Below, piece by piece: positions 1-8,877 of a stretch of 42,770 nucleotides of DNA. The notes beneath the pieces were generated by a model. It searched no databases. It was given only the letters and a program-made list of their open reading frames with translations, and was not told the DNA's origin. Origin of the DNA: Bacteroidota bacterium (GTDB lineage: Bacteria; Bacteroidota; Ignavibacteria; Ignavibacteriales; Ignavibacteriaceae). Both the position numbers and the translations under genes were made by a program. Location: the NCBI GenBank assembly GCA_023475265.1, contig JAMCWE010000073.1, forward strand, positions 6,357 through 49,126, written 5' to 3'. The number at the start of each line of letters is the position of its first letter. The first letter of the stretch is position 1.

Positions 1-263
1 TACCGGAGTGAAAGAAACTACTTAGAAGATGTTCCAGTAAATACATGTATGGCATTTGGGTGATCAAAGGACTGGAAAACTGCACATAATGGCATGAGCA
101 TGAATCATTCAAGATAGTGATTGCGATTCATGACCATGTTTTGTTGGAAGCATTGAATGAAAGTGCTCAACAAGCAACATTAGATTTAAACAAATCAGTC
201 AAGAGAGCGGCAGATATTGTAGGCATTGGTCCTATACAATGCATCTTCAAAGTTCGACTTTAG
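1..263 (+). pseudogene. Possible remnant: C-terminal end of a family A DNA polymerase
   Basis: Codons 90-260 read through to a TAG at 261-263 with no start codon; an in-frame TAA lies at 87-89. The peptide contains AIHDHVLLEA followed by a helix-like stretch and ends PIQCIFKVRL. This resembles the VHDE...E motif C and the final strand of family A DNA polymerases of phage or plasmid type. Bases 1-63 in another frame (YRSERNYLED...) could belong to the same protein, which implies frameshifts. The glutamate of HDE is His here. I recognise this by motif only. It would be a dead fragment beside an insertion sequence. Confidence 0.35.
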
Positions 264-276
264 TAATTAATTAAAG

Positions 277-301
277 AATCCACCTTCTAAGAAGGTGGAT
301 T
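277..301. repeat. IS200-type end hairpin (3' side of tnpA)
   Basis: A perfect 11-bp stem, 277-287 with 291-301, with a 3-nt loop. It shares CACCTTC...GAAGGTGGATTT with the hairpin at the other end of the element, as expected for TnpA recognition. Confidence 0.8.
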
Positions 302-321
302 TAGGTTGCCCCCATTGGGGG

Positions 322-756
322 CTAAAAATCGAATCCTTCTTGTTCGTCTCTTCTTTCTTGGTCCTCTTGGTACTTTACATATTTTCTTATCTTTTCTTCT
401 TCCAATCCTATCGTATCTACACAATAGCCTCTTGACCAAAAATGATTTCCCCAATATGGTTTCTTCTTTAGTTTCGGATAACTCTTGAATATCTTTATTG
501 CCGTATTGCCTTTCAGTATTCCCATTAGTCTGGATATTGATACTTTCGGGGATACACTTACTATCAGATGTACATGATCTATTTGGATGTTTAACTCCTT
601 TTTTTCACACCCTATCCATTCTAATAACATTTCTATATCTTCTTTCATTTGCTGTCTTATTATTCCTTCTAATACTCTGAAACGATATTTGGGTGTCCAT
701 ACAATATGATAATCACATCTATATATTACATGACTTAATTTCTTAAATTTACTCAT
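322..756 (-). CDS. tnpA: IS200/IS605-type Y1 transposase TnpA
   Basis: A 144-residue single-strand DNA transposase, the normal size for the family. The HUH metal-binding motif is H61-V-H63 (IDHVHLIV). The nucleophilic tyrosine is most likely Y126 in KYVKYQ. Family knowledge: it acts as a dimer on the top strand of the hairpin ends, with peel-and-paste transposition and no target duplication. The reading frame is intact, so the element may still be mobile. It is flanked at once by both subterminal hairpins, and no other genes lie inside the element. Confidence 0.93.
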   Translation of the reverse strand: MSKFKKLSHVIYRCDYHIVWTPKYRFRVLEGIIRQQMKEDIEMLLEWIGCEKKELNIQIDHVHLIVSVSPKVSISRLMGILKGNTAIKIFKSYPKLKKKPYWGNHFWSRGYCVDTIGLEEEKIRKYVKYQEDQERRDEQEGFDF

Positions 757-799
757 AACTTAAATTTACTGTTTTTCCCGCATAGCCAAAAGAACATCA

Positions 800-818
800 C
801 CACCTTCGAAGAAGGTGG
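800..818. repeat. IS200-type end hairpin (5' side of tnpA)
   Basis: An 8-bp stem, 800-807 with 811-818, and a GAA loop. It lies 44 bp upstream of the tnpA start and is similar in sequence to the hairpin at 277-301. Confidence 0.75.
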
Positions 819-834
819 ATTTCTGAGTTACATT

Positions 835-1284
835 AAATTCGAAAGCGTGGATTTTTCCCTAACATAAAAATAATTTTAGGTGGTGAACGCTGTATAGCCA
901 TAAGTTATTATAAATAATAAGCTTACATAATGTTGAAATCTTAGAAAATGTAAATATTTTCATACGATTTTACTTGACTGACATTTTATAGCCTAATATA
1001 TATGGGATTTAGTAATCTCCAACCTACCCTACCTTTTCCCCTCACACACCCGAGCTTATACACATATAGCTTACTCTATGCCTGTGTAATTACTACATCT
1101 TCTCCACCAACATCTATTTAATTATGTTGTTAGTATAACAGCTACTTTGTAAGTAGCTGCTATTCACTCTGTTGATATCCCTGTCAAAGGTTATCAATGA
1201 TAGTTACCCTGCTAGTTTAGGAAGTGTATGTAAAAAAATACTCTCAATTCCATTTTATTAAGTGACCATTACTATTTTTACATC
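835..1284. other. Gene-poor stretch with one small hairpin
   Basis: I see no coding signal on either strand. The only structure is a perfect hairpin at 1139-1159 (CAGCTACTT, TGT loop, AAGTAGCTG) without a T-run. It may be part of the decayed IS21-type element that follows, but I cannot recognise an istA in it. Confidence 0.4.
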
Positions 1285-1695
1285 CGTTCTTGTACCGGGG
1301 GAAGCTTCATTCAAGATAGAAAGACTCATCTTGCTATTGCTCTTAGTATTATGGCTATACATGCAAAGCTAAGCATCTAGTTCTACTGCGTACCGGGTAA
1401 CTAATTTTCTTGTCTTGCTACTGGTGACATAAGTTGCTTTCTTAGCCAACTTGATTTGTTTATTATCTATGAGTTGGGGTATCTGGAGCCCTCTAGAAAG
1501 AAAGCCCTTGTTGTTATTATACCTATTGCAAAAAGATATGAAAGGGATTCAATTATACTAACATCCAATAAGCCTTTTTTAGGAATGGGATAATATTTCC
1601 CCGGATAATGTTGTAGCCTCTGCAATACTTGACAGGCTGCTGCATTAAAACTGTCCGTTTTTTCATACTGGGAAAATCTTATTTGAAGAGAATCT
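1285..1695 (+). pseudogene. istB: Decayed IS21-family istB (AAA+ ATPase helper of transposition)
   Basis: The three forward frames together give a recognisable IstB. KTHLAIALSIMAIHAKLSI corresponds to the Walker A region. QLDLFIIYELGYL is the Walker B region, with the Asp of the usual DELGY changed to Tyr. KRYERDSIILTSNKPF follows, then DNVVASAILDRLLH, both typical of the IstB C-terminal half. Several in-frame stops (for example after LSI, in LGMG*YF and after RLLH) and frame changes show that it is dead. The N-terminal third is not recognisable. No istA is visible. Confidence 0.7.
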
Positions 1696-2220
1696 TAATT
1701 GAAAAATAATTAACTTTGGATGAGTCACTTTTCAACGGGACACAACATCTATAATTCAAAATCACAACTAAAAAGAAAAGCTGATATCCTGTAAACAATG
1801 AAAACATAAAGGTGACAATAACCTACGGATTGTACTATAATAATGTGAAAAAAATAGATGCTGATTTAAAATGCCATCACTAAAATTAAATAAAACACAC
1901 ATTTTATTTCTGTCTGATTCCCACTTAAAGAATCTTTATCATTAACTTCCATAAAATTAATATCTTAGAGAAATATCCATTCTAAATCAAACGTTCGAGA
2001 CTGAGTAAATTAAATGGGTTCGATTCTATATCTAGGTTAATTTACAATCGGCCTCCCTACTACACGCTATAATACTTAACCTCAGAGTTCAAAAATATTA
2101 TTTGCGATTCATAATGAATTCATCAGCCCTTATCTAAATACGATTAAAATAAACACTCCTTTCAATTCACTGATGAATATATTTAATATCCATAATTCAT
2201 AAAAAGCATTGTAAAAAATC
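1696..2220. other. Gene-poor AT-rich stretch
   Basis: No open frame, RNA gene or repeat that I can support. It is probably the decayed remainder of the istB-bearing element and its flank. Confidence 0.4.
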
Positions 2221-2865
2221 TTAAACCTCTACTCCGGATATCTTATTATATACCGGCAATTCACCATTGTGGCCGGCTTTATAACGTTCTAGCCAGTATT
2301 TCTCTGCTTCATACTCTTTCTTGTCATTGCTGATGATAGAGTATTCTATTATGTCAAACACCCAGCTATCGCGGGATTTATCAAGCGCTCGACGCTTTAT
2401 CTGCCCCTTACCAATGTAGACCACAGAGCCTTCATTTACCAGCCTATATATACCAGTAACATCCGGCGGTATTTCAAGTTCTCCTCTCTTCACACGGTAT
2501 TCAAATGATGGCCTAAGTTTAATTGTCCAGAACTTTCCATCAGCAACTACTTTAAAACGTCTGTCCGGGCTTTCTTTCAAGTATGCTACAGAACGTATCC
2601 ATGTATATTTGCTTATTAAGCCGTCTGCGCTGCATCTATAGCTGTAGCCAGTACCGTTTTTATATACTGCCGATGAATTCTCCTTCTTCTCTTCTGAGAA
2701 TAGGAACGAGAGGGCTCTATTCTCTATATCAATGAAGTATTCCACAAACTTCATCCTATCTAGCTTAGCCAGCTTCGTCAATGTAGCATTAAATATAAAA
2801 TGGCTTCTATCAATAAGAACAGAAGGTTCATCTGTTTTTATTCGTTTTCTGGTATATGGTATCAA
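2221..2865 (-). CDS. GIY-YIG nuclease-domain protein
   Basis: 214 residues. The C-terminal part carries a GIY-YIG fold: G138-I-Y140, YIG at 150-152 (VVYIGKG), Arg in IKRR near 158 and a Glu in EYEAEKYWLE near 186-191. Family knowledge: such domains make single-strand cuts in DNA, in repair, restriction or homing enzymes. The N-terminal 130 residues match nothing I recognise. The start is a TTG at 2863-2865, chosen because AGGAG lies 9 nt upstream and the frame begins there. It follows a 75-residue gene by 12 bp, and the ribosome site overlaps that gene's end, so the two look like an operon. It lies in a mobile, decayed region, so a phage or homing origin is possible. Confidence 0.75.
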   Translation of the reverse strand: MIPYTRKRIKTDEPSVLIDRSHFIFNATLTKLAKLDRMKFVEYFIDIENRALSFLFSEEKKENSSAVYKNGTGYSYRCSADGLISKYTWIRSVAYLKESPDRRFKVVADGKFWTIKLRPSFEYRVKRGELEIPPDVTGIYRLVNEGSVVYIGKGQIKRRALDKSRDSWVFDIIEYSIISNDKKEYEAEKYWLERYKAGHNGELPVYNKISGVEV

Positions 2866-2877
2866 TATTACTATCTC

Positions 2878-3105
2878 CTATATTTTATTTATGGCTTTAT
2901 TGTTTGTTGTCTTATTTACCTGGCTATCACAATCATCTTGAGTTTCTTTCTCGATCCTTATTTGAAATAGAGCGTCAAGGAATTCCAAATAGCAATCCTC
3001 CGGCAATAAACCACAATCTTCACTTTGAATGTCATCAAGGCTTTTATTTAATGCATCAGAATTATTCTGATTGCCTTTCTTAGTGGAAATTAATTTGATT
3101 GACAT
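2878..3105 (-). CDS. Small acidic hypothetical protein upstream of the GIY-YIG gene
   Basis: 75 residues, not recognised. It is rich in Asp, Asn and Glu with a stretch of four Cys (SEDCGLLPEDC and DDCDSQ), and has no signal peptide or membrane segment. It has AGGAG 7 nt before its ATG and ends 12 bp ahead of the GIY-YIG gene, so it is probably co-expressed with it. It could be a partner or immunity-type factor, but nothing in the sequence shows this. Confidence 0.55.
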   Translation of the reverse strand: MSIKLISTKKGNQNNSDALNKSLDDIQSEDCGLLPEDCYLEFLDALFQIRIEKETQDDCDSQVNKTTNNKAINKI

Positions 3106-4140
3106 ATCTTACTCCTATTTTGTTAGTAATTAATTAATTGAAATTGTTTATTGTAATAAAAAAATGTGTTGGCAGCTGAGGGCATACTTTGGTTATCCTA
3201 AAGATCGAACTATTTCTTTTTATAAGCACAGTTCGAAATGAATAGTATTATTCTTACTTCAAGAGAAGCCCGTACGAAGATCTCTATTATATTATCCACC
3301 CCCGGTCATTTAATAAACTCGCGGGTAACGAAAGCCAGTATACAACTGAATGGTTAAAATAGATCGACCAATGAATAACATGCTTTAGAAGCTGATACAT
3401 ATGCTATATAAGCTATGCAGCTATATGGCTTTAATTAAATAATTATTTGCTTAATCCTAATTATTATGATTAAAATCAGCCCCGGCTTGTTTCATCATAA
3501 AGATGACAGATGTTAAGCCGGAGCTATTTGGGGCGAGCAAAACTTGTTATTTGAATTAAATAAAATGCGGCTTGTGTGTTAGGCTGAAAATATCCTCCGG
3601 GTAAAAGCTATGCTTATCCTTGTTCCCCTTATGTATTATGAATGAAGTAAAATCCTTTCGACGAACTTAGGCTGAACTAAATTCGCGATCAGAAGGCAAG
3701 GAAACCAAATCTTATCATTGAACTTTAATATATCATTTTATAAATAATACCAAAGCTATATTCTAAAACTTAATCTGAATATAAGCTGGGGACTTCATGA
3801 GACATTAATTTATCATCGACAAAGACTTGATGAAGTGGATTTCTGTATGAAAGGAGAGGCTGTTTTTCCGGCTTATGTTTTGAGCGGAGCCGGGAAATTT
3901 ACTTTTATAAAAGCATACCCGTGGCCTCGGAACGTCATAAAAAGGAGTCTCTTTAATGACCATCTATAATACCCGGTTGTTCATGTATGAATGACATAGA
4001 ATATTTCGACCGGCGGCCTCGATACTGAGTTCAATTTTTCATTTCTTTTTGAAAGGTCTCATTTTTAAAAAGAAATATTTCCCTTATAGGAAATTTATTT
4101 TTGCAAGGGAGTAATTACTAACTTCCATTTGTGATATCAC
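3106..4140. other. About 1 kb without a convincing gene
   Basis: The only visible structure is an imperfect hairpin at 3480-3533, CCCCGGCTT pairing with AAGCCGG and a distal GGGG. A 40-codon ORF near 3847-3969 lacks supporting context. No toxin partner for the Phd-type antitoxin that ends at 4141 is found here. Confidence 0.4.
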
Positions 4141-4347
4141 TTAGTTCTTTATAAAACCAGTTACTGTTTCAATCCTTTTGATCATATCTTCGTACATATC
4201 TACATCAAGAATTACAGCAACTCTTTTATTATTCCTTGTAATAACTGCGGGTAATTTCATTTCCTTTATTTCCCTGAAACATTTGCTAGTGTCTTTTCTA
4301 AGTTTGCTAATTGGAATAATTATCTCACTTGGCTCATTCTTTTTCAT
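4141..4347 (-). CDS. Phd/YefM-family antitoxin, apparently orphan
   Basis: 68 residues with the Phd/YefM pattern: an N-terminal strand IIIPISKLRKD, then KCFREIKEMKLPAVITRNNKRVAVIL, and a helix DMYEDMIKRIE. Family knowledge: the N-terminal dimer binds its own operator and the C-terminal tail neutralises a toxin of RelE, Doc or YoeB type. Here the protein stops soon after the DNA-binding part, and no toxin ORF follows in the 1 kb downstream. It is therefore either a solitary regulator or the survivor of a broken pair. GAGA precedes the ATG. Confidence 0.72.
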   Translation of the reverse strand: MKKNEPSEIIIPISKLRKDTSKCFREIKEMKLPAVITRNNKRVAVILDVDMYEDMIKRIETVTGFIKN

Positions 4348-4375
4348 ATTTTCTCTTCAATTATTATTGTTATAA

Positions 4376-4848
4376 TAATGATTATATTAGATCTAATCAA
4401 CAATCCCAGTTCAACTTTAAGATATTTATTATTCAATTAATTAGCCGATGCGAGGCTGCATAGATTGAATAGGCTATATTTCAGATTGTTGACGGTCTCT
4501 CTGGACCAAAGAATTTTAGTTTACATTGGTAAAACTGATAGCAAAAAAATATTATGAGTATTCTAAATTTTGCATGTCTTGAGCTACTTACCGGAAAGAC
4601 AAGTGAATGTAAAGATGATTTGCTTGTACTATAATGTGCCTTATGTAAATCTGGCTGACAATGTGATAACCCGTGAAATAGATTAATAAGAAGTTACGCA
4701 AGAATATCTGTTAATATAGTTCCAATATTATCTACTCATATACTTTATTATTTCACCAGGCAGGAATAACTGAGTTTATCTCATCTCAAGTAAGATTGTT
4801 TAATAAAATTGGTTTGTTAGTTGAAGTATATAGGTTGTTGTTGGGGCA
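4376..4848. other. Intergenic stretch between antitoxin and copper operon
   Basis: No supported gene, RNA or repeat. It separates the decayed left flank from the copper island. Confidence 0.4.
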
Positions 4849-5226
4849 TTATTTTACTATTAGCTTTCCTCTAATCATTCCCATCCCACATCTAAATTCG
4901 TATTCTCCAGGCTTGTCAGCCTGAAGATCTATCGGTATGGTTTTAAAAGGAGTAAGCACTGCTTTTTTATTAAAATCTGAAAAAATAACTTCTTCAGTGC
5001 ATGAAGCTGTTTCTTCACGGTGGAAGTTAAGCTTTATCGGTTTGCCTGCTTCAAAGATTAAAACATCCGGAGTGTAGCCGCCTTTAACTGTGATAAAAGC
5101 TTCTTGAATACCGGAAGTGGCAGCTTGTATTTTAACTCCTTTCTTTTCTGAAAACCAAAAATACCAGGCAACCCAGATTGCAATTCCTATTCCTCCAATT
5201 GTTACGAGTATTTGTTCAGCTAACAT
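4849..5226 (-). CDS. Membrane-anchored cupredoxin-domain protein
   Basis: 125 residues: an N-terminal membrane anchor (about residues 6-25), then a cupredoxin-type beta-sandwich. Visible motifs are NFHREETASCTEEVIF and the C-terminal EYEFRCGMGMIRGKLIV. The family (Cupredoxin_1-like) uses Cys/Met/His near these positions to bind copper. It is the last gene of the minus-strand copper operon, 12 bp after the Cu+ ATPase gene. The likely role is to accept Cu+ on the outer face of the membrane from the ATPase or hand it to the oxidase or efflux system. The role is inferred from domain and context. Confidence 0.85.
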   Translation of the reverse strand: MLAEQILVTIGGIGIAIWVAWYFWFSEKKGVKIQAATSGIQEAFITVKGGYTPDVLIFEAGKPIKLNFHREETASCTEEVIFSDFNKKAVLTPFKTIPIDLQADKPGEYEFRCGMGMIRGKLIVK

Positions 5227-5238
5227 TTTATTGCCTCC

Positions 5239-7992
5239 TTATTTCTCTTTTGACTTAAAATTTCTTAATCGATTTGCATTCGTTACAACTGTTACAGAGC
5301 TGAATGCCATTGCTGCGCCTGCAATCATCGGCGATAGTAAAATTCCAAAGAACGGAAATAAAATTCCTGCTGCAACCGGAATTCCAATCCCGTTGTAAAA
5401 GAATGCGCCGAATAAATTTTGTTTAATATTTTTCATTGTTGCTTTTGATAATTGAATCGCAAGCACAACTCCCTTTAAGCTTCCTTTAATAAGAGTAATG
5501 TCAGATGCTTCAATTGCAACATCAGTACCGGTGCCGATTGCCAATCCAATATCAGCTTGTGCCAATGCTGGCGCATCGTTTATTCCATCTCCAACCATTG
5601 CTACTATCTTACCTTCATTCTGAAGCTTCTGAACATTTAGCGCTTTATCCTCTGGAAGCACTTCTGATAAAACCCTATCAATTCCGACATGCTTTGCAAT
5701 TGCATTTGCAGTGCGGGCATTATCGCCGGTAATCATTACAATTTCCAATCCCATTTTCTTCAGCCTTGCAATTGCATCTTTTGAATCCTGCTTAACTGTA
5801 TCTGCCACTGCAATTATTCCGGCAGCCTTTCCATCAACTGCAACGAACATAGGAGTTTTGCCTTCGTCGGCTAATTGAATACTTTTTTCTTCTAATCCGT
5901 TAAGCACAATGTTAAATTTTGTCATCATTTTTTTATTGCCGAGCAGCAGTTTCATTCCGTCAACATCAGCCTCAACGCCGTGCCCTGGAACTGCGTTAAA
6001 GTTTTTCGGCTCGAATAATTCAAGCGATTTTTCTTCAGCGCCTTTTACAATTGCATCAGCTAATGGATGTTCAGATGCTTTTTCAATGCTTGCACTTAAA
6101 GCTAATATTGTTTTTTCGTCAAAGCCGTTTGTTGTAATTACATCAGTAAGAGAAGGCATACCTTCAGTTATAGTGCCTGTCTTATCTAAAACTATCGCAT
6201 CAATTTTTTGTGCTGTTTCAAGAGCGTCTCCGCTTCGTATTAATATACCGTTCTCAGCACCCTTACCTATACCCACCATTAATGAAATCGGGGTAGCTAA
6301 ACCTAATGCACATGGGCATGCAATTACAAGAACCGTTACAAATACAATCAATGCATAAATAAGATTTGGCTGCGGTCCGAAATCATACCAGCCTACAAAT
6401 GATAGAATTGCCAAAATAATTACTGCCGGAACAAAGTACCCGGAGACTTTATCAACAATTTTTTGAATAGGCGCTTTAGAGCTTTGAGCCTGTCCAACCA
6501 TCAGGATTATTTGAGCAAGTGCAGTATCCTTTCCTACCTTTATCGCTTTGAATTTAAATGAACCGGTTTTATTAATTGTACCTCCGATAACTTCATCTCT
6601 GGTGCGTTTTTCAACAGCTATCGGCTCGCCGGTAATCATGGATTCATCGATTGATGAATAACCTTCTGTAAGCACGCCGTCTACCGGAATCTTTTCGCCT
6701 GGCTTTACTATTACAATATCATCAAGTACAACTTCTTCGACAGGAATGTCCGTTTCTTTTTTCCCTTCAGGTCCGTCTCTTAAAACTCTTGCAGTCTTTG
6801 CCTGCAGTCCGATTAGCTTCTTTATCGCTTCAGAGCTTTTTCCCTTTGCCCTGATTTCGAGAGCCATTCCTAAAACAACTAATGAAACTACAACTGCAAT
6901 AACGTCAAAAAACTGCCCCGCCAATTTTTCGCTTGGAAATATTGAAGGGAAATAAGTTGCTACAGCAGAATAAATCCATGCTGCGGAAATTCCTGTTGCA
7001 ATTAAAGTATGCATGTTTGCGGATCTGTTTTTGAAAGCCGCTAATGCGCCTGTATAAAACTGCGAACCAGACCAAAACATAACCGGCAGACTTAATAAGC
7101 TCATTGCCATCCAGATATATTTTAAAGTCTCACTACCTTTTTGAAATTGAATAGGTAACCCCCAAAGCTCCGGGTAGCTAAAAAATAAAATAGGTATTGC
7201 TATAAATGCCGCGAAAATAAATTTGTGAAGCAGCGTTTTGTATTCTTTTTCCCGCGCCAATTCGTTTTCATCAACAGGCTCTTCTGCGGTTTGTGCTTTT
7301 GCAGCTTCCTTAGATTCAGTTCCTACCGGAGCTTTAACATTCGAGTCAAAAGCTTTGTAGCCAAGCTTTTCTATTACTTTTTTTATCTCTCCGATATTAA
7401 CGCTGCCTGGAACATAATCAATGTACGCCGAATCGGTTCCAATGTTAACGCTTGCCGAAAGCACGCCGGGCTGCTTCTTCAATTCATTTTCAATTTTTGT
7501 TACACAGCTTGCACAGTACATTCCACCAATGCCGAGATGCAGATGTGCATTACCGGTTTGATAGCCTGCATTTTTTATTGTATTAATAATGTCTTTAGCC
7601 TGTGCTTCATCTTTTCTAAATTCTACATTAACGCTTGAGGTTGTATAATTTATGTTAGCGGTTTTTACTCCTGGTATTTTTTTAATCTCACCTTCAATGA
7701 ATTTTATATCGGCGGCATAATGAAGTGCAGTAATAGGAATTGTTATTTTCTCAATTCCATCTGACGAAATTTTGTACGTTGCGGCGGTTATTTTCTTTGC
7801 AGTGTGCTCAGCCGCGAGGTGGTTTTCTTCCGGGGCTGATTCTGATTTTTCTCCTGCTATGTAACGTTCCGGTTCAGTAGTAAATTTATTCTTGCAATTC
7901 TCTGAACAAAACTCATAATGATTGTTATTAAAGTGTACAAAATATTTTGATGGAGATTTTACTTCCATTCCGCAAACAATATCCATTACCAT
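5239..7992 (-). CDS. copA: CopA-type Cu+ (Ag+) exporting P1B ATPase with YHS and two HMA domains
   Basis: 917 residues. Order: an N-terminal YHS domain (about 1-46, C7, C29, C33); a first HMA-like domain (about 80-148) that has lost its CxxC (ITALHYAAD in its place); a second HMA with C160-A-S-C163; eight membrane helices; CPC at 559-561; the phosphorylated aspartate D603 in DKTGT; SEHPLA; and [10 protein letters not shown]. Late helices carry FFYNGIG and MAFSS, the signature residues of the Cu+/Ag+ subgroup. It pumps Cu+ from the cytoplasm outward. It lies between the Met/His-rich secreted protein gene (58 bp upstream) and the cupredoxin gene (12 bp downstream). The YHS domain plus a degenerate HMA makes the N-terminus longer than in standard CopA. 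An alternative start is the second Met at residue 3. Confidence 0.96.
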   Translation of the reverse strand: MVMDIVCGMEVKSPSKYFVHFNNNHYEFCSENCKNKFTTEPERYIAGEKSESAPEENHLAAEHTAKKITAATYKISSDGIEKITIPITALHYAADIKFIEGEIKKIPGVKTANINYTTSSVNVEFRKDEAQAKDIINTIKNAGYQTGNAHLHLGIGGMYCASCVTKIENELKKQPGVLSASVNIGTDSAYIDYVPGSVNIGEIKKVIEKLGYKAFDSNVKAPVGTESKEAAKAQTAEEPVDENELAREKEYKTLLHKFIFAAFIAIPILFFSYPELWGLPIQFQKGSETLKYIWMAMSLLSLPVMFWSGSQFYTGALAAFKNRSANMHTLIATGISAAWIYSAVATYFPSIFPSEKLAGQFFDVIAVVVSLVVLGMALEIRAKGKSSEAIKKLIGLQAKTARVLRDGPEGKKETDIPVEEVVLDDIVIVKPGEKIPVDGVLTEGYSSIDESMITGEPIAVEKRTRDEVIGGTINKTGSFKFKAIKVGKDTALAQIILMVGQAQSSKAPIQKIVDKVSGYFVPAVIILAILSFVGWYDFGPQPNLIYALIVFVTVLVIACPCALGLATPISLMVGIGKGAENGILIRSGDALETAQKIDAIVLDKTGTITEGMPSLTDVITTNGFDEKTILALSASIEKASEHPLADAIVKGAEEKSLELFEPKNFNAVPGHGVEADVDGMKLLLGNKKMMTKFNIVLNGLEEKSIQLADEGKTPMFVAVDGKAAGIIAVADTVKQDSKDAIARLKKMGLEIVMITGDNARTANAIAKHVGIDRVLSEVLPEDKALNVQKLQNEGKIVAMVGDGINDAPALAQADIGLAIGTGTDVAIEASDITLIKGSLKGVVLAIQLSKATMKNIKQNLFGAFFYNGIGIPVAAGILFPFFGILLSPMIAGAAMAFSSVTVVTNANRLRNFKSKEK

Positions 7993-8050
7993 TTTATTAC
8001 TCTAATTATTTTTTCTATATTAAAAATGGGGTTAATAAGCCCCATTAAAT

Positions 8051-8416
8051 TTACTTCTTTTCCTTCCCGGCGTTATCCTTTTGTCTCTGGTATTGGAAAT
8101 AACCGTAGCTGCTTTTTTTAGTGCCAGGGTCTACAAAGGAATTATCACTCTTAACATTACCCATTTTGTCGCACAAGCTTTGGCATTTCTGCATCATTGC
8201 CATCATATTGCCGTGTCCCATCATTGTGGAATCGCTTTGATTCATCATGGATGAATTATTCTCCATCATTGAAGAACAGTTGTGATTATGATTTGTCATA
8301 GATGAATCTTCAAATGCAATATTACTTTTGTTTTCAATTGTAACCTGATTTGCCTTTGCTGTGTAAAAAACAGAAAATAAAATGACAATTACCGATGTTA
8401 GATTTTTCGTTTTCAT
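8051..8416 (-). CDS. Secreted Met/His-rich copper-binding protein
   Basis: 121 residues with a signal peptide (KTKNLTSVIVILFSVFYTAKA), then a segment rich in Met, His and Asn (TNHNHNCSSMMENNSSMM, GHGNMMAMMQKC). Such Met/His clusters bind Cu+ in many periplasmic copper proteins. The start is the ATG at 8414-8416, since GGAG stands 7 nt upstream; a TTG 12 nt further up overlaps the ribosome site. It is the second gene of the minus-strand copper operon. I recognise no named family. Confidence 0.82.
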   Translation of the reverse strand: MKTKNLTSVIVILFSVFYTAKANQVTIENKSNIAFEDSSMTNHNHNCSSMMENNSSMMNQSDSTMMGHGNMMAMMQKCQSLCDKMGNVKSDNSFVDPGTKKSSYGYFQYQRQKDNAGKEKK

Positions 8417-8467
8417 TTTTTTCTCCAATCTTCTTGTAAGCCTTAGACTTAATAATTATTTAATTAA

Positions 8468-8635
8468 TTAACAGCACCCATACCCGCTATGATTCTTGTG
8501 TGTTTGTACTGAAGAATCATGCCGAAGTAAATTATTTTGTACGGGTGGGACTGCCTTGTTTGTTCTTTTTTTTACTCCAAATAAATAAGCTGTATAAACA
8601 ACAGCTAAGCCGGTAAGAATATATATTAACGTCAT
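8468..8635 (-). CDS. Small membrane protein with C-terminal Cys-Cys
   Basis: 55 residues, preceded by GGAAGG: one N-terminal membrane helix (LIYILTGLAVVYTAYLFG), a basic turn (VKKRTNK), then a polar tail with His residues ending HSGYGCC. It is the first gene after the proposed sigma-54 promoter and heads the copper operon, 51 bp ahead of the Met/His-rich gene. The terminal Cys pair and the context suggest a metal-binding or chaperone function. A second small membrane protein ending in Cys-Cys lies beside cusA at 22491. No named family recognised. Confidence 0.72.
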   Translation of the reverse strand: MTLIYILTGLAVVYTAYLFGVKKRTNKAVPPVQNNLLRHDSSVQTHKNHSGYGCC

Positions 8636-8719
8636 GTTAATTTTCCTTCCTAAATTTTTGTCGTCTATTTTAATAACTAAATGATTATTTTAACTAAGTT
8701 TCATTTTTTATTTATCAAC

Positions 8720-8734
8720 CCAAATGGAATGCCA
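8720..8734 (-). promoter_or_regulatory. Putative sigma-54 promoter P3 of the copA operon
   Basis: The minus strand reads TGGCAT-N5-TTGG (8734 down to 8720), close to the -24/-12 consensus TGGCAC-N5-TTGC. It lies 85-99 bp upstream of the first gene (start 8635). The same TGGCAT-N5 layout occurs at 12861 and 15935. Confidence 0.5.
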
Positions 8735-8806
8735 TAAACTTTGTTTGCATTATGATGGAAATTAAAAGAACAGATTATTTTGTAGATTTAAATAAATTAA
8801 AAATCC

Positions 8807-8821
8807 TTAAATTATTTAAAA
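8807..8821. promoter_or_regulatory. Putative activator site (UAS) for P3
   Basis: TTAAATTATTTAAAA, identical to the element at 12767-12781 and 14 of 15 to that at 15840-15854. It is nearly palindromic and lies 73 bp upstream of the -24 element of P3. It is also 57 bp before the histidine kinase gene on the plus strand, so it could serve both directions. Confidence 0.5.
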
Positions 8822-8877
8822 TTGAAATTGAATAATTACATAAACGTGAAGAAATTCTTAAAGGTATAGAATTTGTC

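Larger units (their letters stand above)
270..830 (-). mobile_element. IS200/IS605-family insertion sequence (tnpA only)
   Basis: A single Y1 transposase gene is bracketed by two related hairpins. The one at 277-301 has an 11-bp stem (AATCCACCTTC/GAAGGTGGATT) and a TAA loop. The one at 800-818 has an 8-bp stem (CCACCTTC/GAAGGTGG) and a GAA loop. Subterminal imperfect palindromes rather than terminal inverted repeats are characteristic of this family. There is no tnpB. The exact cleavage sites cannot be read, so the outer limits are approximate. Confidence 0.8.

Noticed and set aside
306-680. Plus-strand ORFs over the IS200 transposase
   Set aside because: They lie opposite tnpA, whose HUH and Tyr motifs are clear; no domain or ribosome site supports them.
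2732-3083. Plus-strand ORFs opposite the GIY-YIG and small partner genes
   Set aside because: Antisense shadows without signal, domain or context.
3847-3969. A 40-codon ORF in the left gene-poor region
   Set aside because: AGGAG is near but not placed before the ATG, and the product resembles nothing; expected by chance.
5505-7638. Several ORFs opposite the Cu+ ATPase
   Set aside because: Shadows of the conserved minus-strand ATPase frame.
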